Position numbers and translations under genes: made by a program. DNA of 64,000 nt from Haloparvum alkalitolerans (GTDB lineage Archaea; Halobacteriota; Halobacteria; Halobacteriales; Haloferacaceae): positions 51,897-115,896 of the forward strand of contig NZ_JBNLIA010000007.1 of assembly GCF_050122995.1 (NCBI RefSeq). Direction: 5' to 3'. The notes beneath the pieces were generated by a model. It was not told the DNA's origin and did not search any database. It saw nothing but the letters and a program-made list of their open reading frames with translations. Positions 43,070 through 49,937 of this stretch are shown in pieces; the first letter of the stretch is position 1, and each line of letters starts with the position of its first letter.

Positions 43070-43238
43070 ACGTCAGATGTGTGCCTAATGGTTTATCAAC
43101 ATTGGGAGAATATTGAGAACAGTCTGTGGTCTATGTCGAGGGTTTTCAGCGTCTTCTTCCGATTCGTTCGCTTCGCTCACTCCCTGAGACCAGGATCTCC
43201 GTCTCGAAGCTACTGACCAGCCGAACCGTCGGTCGATT

Positions 43239-44162
43239 TTACAGTAGATCCACCTCGTAGTCAGCCGCCAGCTCCTGAAACTCGTCCCACTCCGGGAGTC
43301 GCTCGTCGTCGACCTCGCCGTGCGTCTCGAGGTAGCGCAGCAAGGCGTCGATATCGTCTTCGAGGCCATACTTCGCCGCCTGCTCTCGGAGGTCCGCCTC
43401 GTCGACGTCGACGTGGCTGAGCAGGAGGAGACAGTACGAACGGTGGCGACTGCCGTCGTCGATTAACAGCGTGTGACAGCAGAGTGCCGCCGGCGAGACT
43501 GCGTCGAGCTCCTCGGAGTAGACGTAGTAGCGGTGGCCGGTGAGCAGAAACTGGAGGTCGAAGGCTGCAAATCGAGCGAGGCCGGTTTCGTGGAACGCCG
43601 CCACGTCGATCTCCGTCTCGGTCTGGGCGAGGAATTCGTCGTAGTCTTCCCAGAGAATCGTGCCCTTCGGGGCGACGGCTTCGAGGCGTTGACGATGCAG
43701 ATGGTGTGCGAGTTCACGGGCGAACTCGTGGAGGCGGTCGAAGTCGGCGTTGAACTCGTAATAGCCGTCGACGGTCCCGACGAGCCCACGGTCGCGAAAC
43801 CGCTTGAGGACGCGGTTGACCGTGTTGCGGTAGTTGTCGCTCCGGTCGGCGATCTCGGAGACCGTTCGCGGCTGGTTGAAGTAGTACAGCACCTCGAGTG
43901 CCTTGCCGGTCAGCAGCTCGGGGAACTCGATGTGGGAGTGCTGACGAACGAGGTCCTGATAGAGCTCGACGGCGCGAGCATCCGACGGGATGACTCGTTT
44001 TCGGCGGCCGTCGCGTTCCGTGTAGACGAGCCCCTTCTCGACGAGGTCGCCGACGGCACGAGAGAGGTAGCTCTCGCTGTGGTCGAGCTTCGTCGCGAGC
44101 TCGGAGATCGTGTCGCCGCGGTCGACCGTGGCGAGGACCTCGAGTTCGATGCGCCGGAGCAC
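43239..44162 (-). CDS. two-HTH transcriptional regulator
   Basis: A 307-aa protein with an N-terminal MarR-like winged helix (LATVDRGDTISELATKLDHSESYLSRAVGDLVEKGLVY) and a second HTH at about residues 85-140 (RTVSEIADRSDNYRNTVNRVLKRFRDRGLV). The C-terminal half is an alpha/beta region without known motif. Proteins of this build usually precede a nucleotidyltransferase gene; here that gene is interrupted by the fourth tnpB. A TTTATAAATAAG promoter lies just upstream, near 44187-44198. Confidence 0.75.
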   Translation of the reverse strand: MLRRIELEVLATVDRGDTISELATKLDHSESYLSRAVGDLVEKGLVYTERDGRRKRVIPSDARAVELYQDLVRQHSHIEFPELLTGKALEVLYYFNQPRTVSEIADRSDNYRNTVNRVLKRFRDRGLVGTVDGYYEFNADFDRLHEFARELAHHLHRQRLEAVAPKGTILWEDYDEFLAQTETEIDVAAFHETGLARFAAFDLQFLLTGHRYYVYSEELDAVSPAALCCHTLLIDDGSRHRSYCLLLLSHVDVDEADLREQAAKYGLEDDIDALLRYLETHGEVDDERLPEWDEFQELAADYEVDLL

Positions 44163-44267
44163 GGTGTAACATAGTACGAAACTTGTTTATAAATAAGCTT
44201 CGAGATTTGTTACAGCTCGTCGAAGCGGAGCGGTCACAAACGGGTCTAGTCTCGGCACCGCTCGTGG

Positions 44268-44302
44268 TGTTTTTGCGCGCCCGCGGAGGGGCGGAGGCGC
44301 AG
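44268..44302 (+). repeat. leader hairpin copy 19
   Basis: TGTTTTTGC, then GCGCC, loop CGCGGAGGGGCGGA, then GGCGC. Its core is nearly identical to copy 18. ATG 44321 follows after 18 nt. It is the last copy in the window. Confidence 0.68.
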
Positions 44303-44320
44303 ACAGGCCTCCAGAGAACC

Positions 44321-44473
44321 ATGAGTACTGAAAGTTGCACAACGGTTCAGTCCGGTGGACAGCGAGCAGCCGGCCGCGAAGGCTGGCGAGGCATTAGTAC
44401 CGACCGCGGCCGCGGGATCAGCCGTGCTGGACACAGTCACCGTGAGACCAGCCACCCGGGAGTGATCGCCTGA
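44321..44473 (+). CDS. 50-aa basic small protein
   Basis: MSTESCTTVQSGGQRAAGRE... is Arg/Gly/His-rich and basic, unusual for a haloarchaeal protein, so it probably binds nucleic acid or is disordered. Its TGA overlaps the next ATG (TGATG), which supports it as a real, coupled gene. Confidence 0.55.
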   Translation: MSTESCTTVQSGGQRAAGREGWRGISTDRGRGISRAGHSHRETSHPGVIA

Positions 44474-44976
44474 TGAAGAACCTGTCCCGTGACGCGGAGA
44501 AGCGTCTCTCTCGCGAAGTCTCCGCGGCCGTCGCGAGCTTTGACTCGGTTCTGCTCAGCAACGTCATTCACGACCGATTCACCGCGGATGACCAGCTCGT
44601 TCACCTGGCGGAAGCGAGCGCCCGGCTGCAGTACGCGGTCGACACGCGACGTCGGGAGCTTGCGGACGACGAGACGGCGGAACAACTCGACGAACAACGC
44701 AGCGTGCTCAGTCACGCCATCGAGCAACGTGCTCGCGAGCGGCTCGCGGAGCTGTGTGAACTCGTCGTGGCGGATGCGCCCACATGGGACAACCACTGGG
44801 ACACGATGCAGATCGAGACAGCCGTCGCGGAGGCTCGAACCTGGCTCCGAACAAACACCAACGCGGCCGAGCGTGCAGATGTTCAGTATGGGGCAGCGTT
44901 GGAGACCAAGAACCTGTCCACCGGCAAGCACGCAGCGGGCCGCGGGCACGGTGGAAGCAAGGAGAACCGACAGTGA
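44473..44976 (+). CDS. 167-aa helical protein of unknown function
   Basis: An all-helical, charged protein: KRLSREVSAAVASFDSVLLSNVIHD, then a long Arg/Glu-rich coiled-coil stretch (about 40-100) and a basic Gly/Lys tail (GKHAAGRGHGGSKENRQ). It is coupled at both ends: TGATG with the gene before and GTGA with the gene after. The family is not recognised. Confidence 0.65.
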   Translation: MKNLSRDAEKRLSREVSAAVASFDSVLLSNVIHDRFTADDQLVHLAEASARLQYAVDTRRRELADDETAEQLDEQRSVLSHAIEQRARERLAELCELVVADAPTWDNHWDTMQIETAVAEARTWLRTNTNAAERADVQYGAALETKNLSTGKHAAGRGHGGSKENRQ

Positions 44977-45122
44977 GCCGACTCAGGTACGACCTCGAGC
45001 GGTACATGGGTCGCGAAGAATGTCCCATCTGTGGTGCCGTTAGCGGGGAACACGAGGCCGGGTGTCCGGAAGATCACGTCGAGGTCCACGTTGTCGAGAG
45101 AGAGCCCCAAGATGACGAGTAG
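44973..45122 (+). CDS. 49-aa single zinc-knuckle protein
   Basis: GTG 44973 overlaps the previous stop (GTGA). The product MSRLRYDLERYMGREECPIC... continues with GAVSGEHEAGCPEDH, a likely CCHC-type zinc site, and an acidic tail. It is the third gene of a tightly packed operon and too short to be found without the coupling. Function unknown. Confidence 0.6.
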   Translation: MSRLRYDLERYMGREECPICGAVSGEHEAGCPEDHVEVHVVEREPQDDE

Positions 45123-45210
45123 GACCGGCCCGCGGTCGGCGCCGGTCGCGGACGGCCGCGATCCCCGGAGTCGTCCGCGGGACCCGGTGCGGAGCGTTCT
45201 CACAATCATC

Positions 45211-45252
45211 TTAACCAACACAGCTATGCTTATGGACGGCATTGTTGGTTAA
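45211..45252. repeat. TTAACCAACA inverted repeat, copy D
   Basis: Arms TTAACCAACA (45211-45220) and TGTTGGTTAA (45243-45252) with a 22-nt spacer. It ends 16 nt before ATG 45269, where the other copies have a leader hairpin. Confidence 0.8.
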
Positions 45253-45268
45253 CACAGGTCGAGCGCCG

Positions 45269-45592
45269 ATGGCCGATAACTACCCAACACCTCCCGAGGA
45301 TCTCCCCACCGATGTCGTCGAGACGCTCGACGGCTGCTCGCCAGCGGTACTCCGGCAGGTCGCAGCGTACGCCGAAGAACTTGCGGAGTCCCGCGAGCAG
45401 GGAGACCGTACCGAAGAGGAACCCGACGAAGACGCGGTCGACGAGGAGGTGGATGACCTCCCGGAAGACGTCCCATCGAGAGCAACCCTCACGGTCAAAG
45501 AGATCAACGATAACCGCTACAACTACTGGCAATGGAGGGAAGGAGACCAGGTGAAGTCGAAGTACAAAGGGCCTGTCAATCCAAGCGAGTGA
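45269..45592 (+). CDS. DUF6788-like protein beside the replication genes
   Basis: The 107-aa acidic product has a helical N-terminal part (CSPAVLRQVAAYAEELAES), an Asp/Glu-rich linker and a C-terminal strand unit, NRYNYWQWREGDQVKSKYKG, followed by PVNPSE. This C-terminal unit resembles a conserved haloarchaeal family that I recall as DUF6788. It faces the first Orc1/Cdc6 gene, tail to tail. A decayed copy of its last 15 codons lies at 47688-47735, facing the second Orc1/Cdc6 gene in the same way. Confidence 0.72.
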   Translation: MADNYPTPPEDLPTDVVETLDGCSPAVLRQVAAYAEELAESREQGDRTEEEPDEDAVDEEVDDLPEDVPSRATLTVKEINDNRYNYWQWREGDQVKSKYKGPVNPSE

Positions 45593-45808
45593 AGAGAGAC
45601 CAGCAAGGGGACAGGATCAATCGCTGATGACCTCCAGCCGGGAACGATTCCACGGTTCCGCGAGACACGAAGCCGGTCCCACCACAAACAACGACTTCAG
45701 GAGTCGGTCCTCCCAACGTCGGCGACCGTCAGCACGGGTCTTGCAACATCGTAGACAACCTGCGTATCGTAGTTCCTTCTACTCCGTGTAGCGACCGACA
45801 CGCGGCCG

Positions 45809-46987
45809 TCACCCGGACAGCGTGCTTTGGCTGCTGAATGACTCGATGTCGGAGACGATATCGTCAAACCGGTCAACCCGATCAAACCCTTCGAGCAACG
45901 ATTCCAGGTTCACACGGAGCTCGGTTACGTAGTACTCACCACCCTCGCGGCCGCCGGTTTTCTTGTGTGCCATCGCCAGGTTGTACGTGTCGAGGTTGGT
46001 GAGCTTGTCACGAATACTGCGAGCCGTCAACTGGTCGATATCGACTGCATTCGTGACGCGTTTGTACTCGGAGTAAATCTCCTTCGTCTGGGCAGGCGTC
46101 GCGTTTCGCGACTCGAGAATCGCGAGAGCCAGCAGGAGTGCCTGGTCATTGATCGTCAGATCTTGGAGTTTGTTGACGATATTGATGTCCTCGAGTTCGT
46201 CGCGTGCCTCCTCAAGATGCTCCTTCGTGACAGTTTCAGACCCTTCGACACATGCGATGTCACCTGCCTCATGCAAAAGACGAATCGCCTGCCGTGCGGA
46301 ACCAGTGTCCTTCGCGGTCCACGCGGCCGCGAGCTGGAGGACAGATTCGTTGACGGTTCCGGGCTTGAACGCAACTGAGACACGCTGATCGAGGATGGAG
46401 CGCAGCTCAGTCGCGTCATAGGGATCGAAGTGGACCTCGTTCTCGTACAGACTGTCCCGCGTCTTCGCGGAGAGTTGCTCGGAGAACTGGAGGTCATTGG
46501 AGATCCCGATGACGGAGACGTGAGCGTCCGTAATATAACCGTTTGAACGGGGGCGTGGGAGCTGGTACAGCAGATCGTCATCCGCACCGAGGTTGTCGAT
46601 CTCGTCGAGGAAGAAGACGACGTACCCCCCGATCTCATCGAGCCGTCGGAAGAGCCGGTCGTTCAAATCGGTCAGAGACAAGCCTTTCGGCCGCTCGTCG
46701 GTTTCTGGTTCCAACTCGACGAGCAACTTTCCCACCGCCTGACATGCGGTCGAGACATCCTTCAGAGACACCTCATACGTCGTGAGTGCGATGTTCTGTT
46801 GTTGGCAGTAGTCGTGAAGCTCCTGAAGGACAACCCGAGCGGTGACGGTTTTCCCTTGTCCCGTTTTCCCCGAGATGAGAACGTTCTTCGGCTCGATCCC
46901 CGACCGGATGGTCGTTCGAAATCCTTTGGCGATCGCCTCAAGTTCCGACTCTCGTTCGGGGAGCCGTTCCGGAACCCATTCCTCCAT
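45809..46987 (-). CDS. orc1/cdc6: Orc1/Cdc6 replication initiator A
   Basis: A 392-aa AAA+ origin-binding protein. Walker A GKTGQGKT is at residues 40-47, Walker B FFLDEIDNL near 130, sensor and arginine motifs follow, and a C-terminal winged helix (about 300-392) binds origin DNA. Codons upstream of the ATG read IFANERAL, matching the usual Orc1/Cdc6 N-terminus, so the real start may be an ATT at 47011. A TATAAATA box on the minus strand (47045-47052) fits either choice. The iterons at 47060-47663 are the likely targets. Confidence 0.92.
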   Translation of the reverse strand: MEEWVPERLPERESELEAIAKGFRTTIRSGIEPKNVLISGKTGQGKTVTARVVLQELHDYCQQQNIALTTYEVSLKDVSTACQAVGKLLVELEPETDERPKGLSLTDLNDRLFRRLDEIGGYVVFFLDEIDNLGADDDLLYQLPRPRSNGYITDAHVSVIGISNDLQFSEQLSAKTRDSLYENEVHFDPYDATELRSILDQRVSVAFKPGTVNESVLQLAAAWTAKDTGSARQAIRLLHEAGDIACVEGSETVTKEHLEEARDELEDINIVNKLQDLTINDQALLLALAILESRNATPAQTKEIYSEYKRVTNAVDIDQLTARSIRDKLTNLDTYNLAMAHKKTGGREGGEYYVTELRVNLESLLEGFDRVDRFDDIVSDIESFSSQSTLSG

Positions 46988-47044
46988 GAGAGCCCGCTCG
47001 TTTGCAAAAATCCACCCCTTCTGGAACTTCCTGAACTGGGAGAG

Positions 47045-47052
47045 TTATTTAT
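47045..47052 (-). promoter_or_regulatory. TATA box of Orc1/Cdc6 A
   Basis: TATAAATA on the minus strand, 34 nt before a possible ATT start at 47011 and 58 nt before the ATG at 46987. It lies beside an inverted iteron (47060-47078), so initiator binding could block its own transcription. Confidence 0.55.
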
Positions 47053-47059
47053 ACCCCAC

Positions 47060-47663
47060 CCACCCCTCATTTCCGCAACTCACGAGTATAGACGGGAGGG
47101 GGGTGAGTAGAAACCCGAACGCGGTCGATCTATCCATATCCCCGGGGTTCCTCAACTTGACATGATCGCATTAATAAATAATTTACGAAAGCGGTTAGTT
47201 GTTGTTAGCGCAGCAACCGCATGCCTTCTTGTGTTTTCAGTATGTCGAGAGATCGTTTGCTGCTGAATCTCTCATGTCTTTATACCGTCCGTGTATCAGT
47301 AGTAGCTGATAGGCTTTCAGCTCGTATGGAGTTGCGGAAACGAGGGGTGTGTCTCCCCCGTCTATTCCTTGTTTCATTCCTATAGGCGGAGTAGGTCGAG
47401 TACCTAGGGCTTGTCCCCAGAGGAGTTCACGAGACAATCATGTTGTCTTCCAGCTCCGAACTCGTCGATAATCTATTCTCTCGAACTTCTCAGATCTAGC
47501 TACCTCTGTGGCAGATGAAGTTGCGGAAACGAGGGGTGACCCCTCGACTTGCGATCTAAATGAGGTGTGCTACCGAGTCGGAGTTGCGGAAACGAGGTGT
47601 GTCACTCGTGCGTATTTGTGGCATGAGGCATGCCACCGCCTCCGAGTTGCGGAAATGAGGGGT
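47060..47663. other. replication origin candidate 1 (five iterons)
   Basis: Four direct copies of GTTGCGGAAACGAGGGGTG or one-base variants start at 47331, 47520, 47583 and 47645, and one inverted copy covers 47060-47078. The G-run at the end of each is typical of haloarchaeal origin recognition boxes. AT-rich DNA between 47160 and 47290 (TTAATAAATAATTTAC) could be the unwinding element. No protein-coding gene was found in this stretch. Confidence 0.8.
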
Positions 47664-47687
47664 GTGTCCGTGTTTTAGTTGCTTATC

Positions 47688-47735
47688 GATACAGTTCATT
47701 CCAAGTACAAGGGCCCGGTTAACCCGAGTGAGTAA
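47688..47735 (+). pseudogene. 3' remnant of a second DUF6788-like gene
   Basis: The frame reads DTVHSKYKGPVNPSE and then TAA; the intact gene at 45269 ends DQVKSKYKGPVNPSE. Thirteen of 15 residues agree. Upstream the similarity ends in the iteron field. It marks the edge of a duplicated or fused replication module. Confidence 0.7.
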
Positions 47736-47796
47736 CGGTTCCAAACCCATGGACTGGGGAAACCCTCAACGCAGTCACAAGCGAGCGATCGACTAA

Positions 47797-48990
47797 CTAC
47801 GCCGACTTGCAGGCTTCCACGACCAGTTCCGGTTCGTCAACCAGCTGGTTCACCGTATGCGCCCCCTTGGCCTTTCCACGGCCCTTGCGCTCCTGCTCGA
47901 TCAACGAGAGGAAGGCTAACTCCGACAGGAGGTCGCGGACGCGCCGGATTTTGAGCGGATCCGCACCCTCGCGTTCACAGAGTACCTGATACGTTCCGAA
48001 GATGGTCTTCGTAGGGATGGCCGGATTATCCCCGGTCGCTTGCTGGACCTCTAAGGCCAGTGCTTGGAGGAGATACTTCGAGTGTTCGGGCTGTTTCGCG
48101 ATCAGCTCGGAAAGGCGAGCTTGTTCCTCGCGATCGTGGGCTTCGTCCACATACTCGACCCGGACGGTGTCGTCGTCTTCTTCGTCCGCGATCTCACCAG
48201 CGTAGCGAAGGATGTCGATCGCCTTCCGGGCGTCACCGTGTTCGCGGGCGGCTAACGCGGCCGCTTTCGGGATCACTTCATCGCCGAGAACGCCATCACG
48301 GAACGCGTCCGCCCGCGAGGAGAGGATATTCCGAAGCTGATTCGCGTCGTACGGGGGGAAGACGCATTCACGCTCTGAGAGGCTCGACTTGACACGTTCA
48401 TCGAGGGTTTCCTTGTACCGGATCTTGTTACTGATCCCGATAATGCCCAAGGTACTGTCTTGAACCTTCTCCGCTTCAGTAGCCCGAGAAAGCTGCATCA
48501 GGACACTATCGTCCTCAAGCTTATCGATCTCGTCGAGGATGATGATGGCGACATCGTACTCTGAATCGAGGATTTCCCAGAGGCGGTGGTAGTAGTCCGA
48601 CGTACTGAGACCGGAGGGCGGAACGGAGATGGTCGTCTCGGGCGTATTCAGGGACTCCCCGATAGCCTGCACTGCCTGTGTTTCGGTCGAGTCCTGGAAG
48701 CAGTCGACGTAGGCGATTCCGACCGAGATGCCGTTATCCGCGGCCGCCTCCGCGAGGTCACGCGTGATGTACTTCGAACAGAGACTCTTGCCGGTCCCCG
48801 TCTTGCCGTACACTAAGACGTTGTTCGGCGTGCGTCCGTGCTCCGCGTCTTTGATCGCGTTCGCGAGTTCCTGGAGCTGGGTGTCGCGTCCGATAATCCG
48901 GTCACCGGTCGGCAGATGGCTCACTCGGAGAAGTTCCTTGTCGGCAAAAATGAGATCGGGACCGCCGAAGAAGGAGCCCGATTTGCTCAT
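47797..48990 (-). CDS. orc1/cdc6: Orc1/Cdc6 replication initiator B
   Basis: A 397-aa AAA+ initiator, clearly different from initiator A. The N-terminus MSKSGSFFGGPDLIFADKEL has the expected LIFADKELL segment. Walker A GKTGTGKS is at residues 62-69, Walker B IIILDEIDKL follows near 145, and the C-terminal winged helix ends the protein. ATG 48990 is chosen over 49029. Its likely targets are the second iteron set just upstream (49034-49770). Confidence 0.92.
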   Translation of the reverse strand: MSKSGSFFGGPDLIFADKELLRVSHLPTGDRIIGRDTQLQELANAIKDAEHGRTPNNVLVYGKTGTGKSLCSKYITRDLAEAAADNGISVGIAYVDCFQDSTETQAVQAIGESLNTPETTISVPPSGLSTSDYYHRLWEILDSEYDVAIIILDEIDKLEDDSVLMQLSRATEAEKVQDSTLGIIGISNKIRYKETLDERVKSSLSERECVFPPYDANQLRNILSSRADAFRDGVLGDEVIPKAAALAAREHGDARKAIDILRYAGEIADEEDDDTVRVEYVDEAHDREEQARLSELIAKQPEHSKYLLQALALEVQQATGDNPAIPTKTIFGTYQVLCEREGADPLKIRRVRDLLSELAFLSLIEQERKGRGKAKGAHTVNQLVDEPELVVEACKSA

Positions 48991-49033
48991 ACAGCGTCGT
49001 GTAGCGCATGCGTTATGAATCTTTGCCACCGGA

Positions 49034-49770
49034 ATGCCGCTGTAAACACACCGGAGTGCCGAAGTGAACTCGAAAAGCAGCCTTATACAGCACTATAACC
49101 ACGTCTGTGAAGAGCTTCTAAAAAACAGTGCCCCCACGTTGCCGCTGTAAACGAGGTATGAGATGAGTCCCCCACCCCTCGTTGCCGCTGTAAACCGAGA
49201 TCGGGAGAGACGGGAAACGGAGGTTCTTCGAAACGATCCTTAACGCATACGACATCCAACCACGGAATTTAGAGGTTATAGAACGAGGCACTCTAACCCG
49301 GTATTTCGGCTAGTACACGCCGAACAAGTACGGCGTTCCTGTATGCCGAATTGCAGTGAGGTAGGATACAACGCAATATGACTTAAGGTTACTGGTACCA
49401 ATGGTTCTGAGAAGCATTCATCTAACTCATTATTCGAGGTAAACGGCTTCTTGCGCTTGTTGGTGGGAGATTTACAGCGGCAACGAGGGGTCCTCTTTCA
49501 TTCTACGAGCTGGTACACGCTTGATCTGAGTTTACAGCGGCAACGAGGGGTGGGGGGCTCTCACCGACTTTCTGCTTCTCCGTGCAGAAAATGTGTTCTG
49601 ATCAATCCCGTATCCGCTTCTTGAGACCTTCTGTTCACAGGTCACAGCACAATTCCGTTTAGGATCTGGGAACGCCTCATCTGTTTACAGCGGCAACGAG
49701 GGGTGATCGAGTCTCGATCGCCACCGCCGGTCACCATTGCGAGTTCTTCTTACAGCGGCAATGAGGGGTG
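49034..49770. other. replication origin candidate 2 (seven iterons)
   Basis: Direct copies of TTACAGCGGCAACGAGGGG lie near 49471, 49531, 49684 and 49750. Inverted copies lie at 49131-49152 and 49173-49195, with a shorter inverted one near 49034-49047. The inverted copies near the initiator gene and the direct ones farther away frame about 280 bp of AT-richer DNA (49200-49440), a good unwinding region. No gene was found between 48991 and 49937. Confidence 0.82.
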
Positions 49771-49937
49771 GGACAGTAACGACCGCGAGGTGACCTCGCT
49801 GATAGCTCGTCTAGTCGACTCGCAACTCCTGAAGTAGACCACCATGCATGTGTTTAGACGGGTCTAAGACGATATACCGTCTTCACACACCAATCTCGGG
49901 AACAACCTATATATCCGTCTTTGCTCGTCATTGCGAT

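Noticed and set aside
45593..45808. Possible small gene between the DUF6788-like gene and initiator A
   Set aside because: Only short frames without a promoter or typical acidic composition were found in this tail-to-tail gap.
47060..49770. Iteron repeats as a CRISPR array
   Set aside because: Spacing is irregular (about 60 to 190 bp), both orientations occur, and the repeats flank Orc1/Cdc6 genes. They fit origin boxes, not CRISPR.
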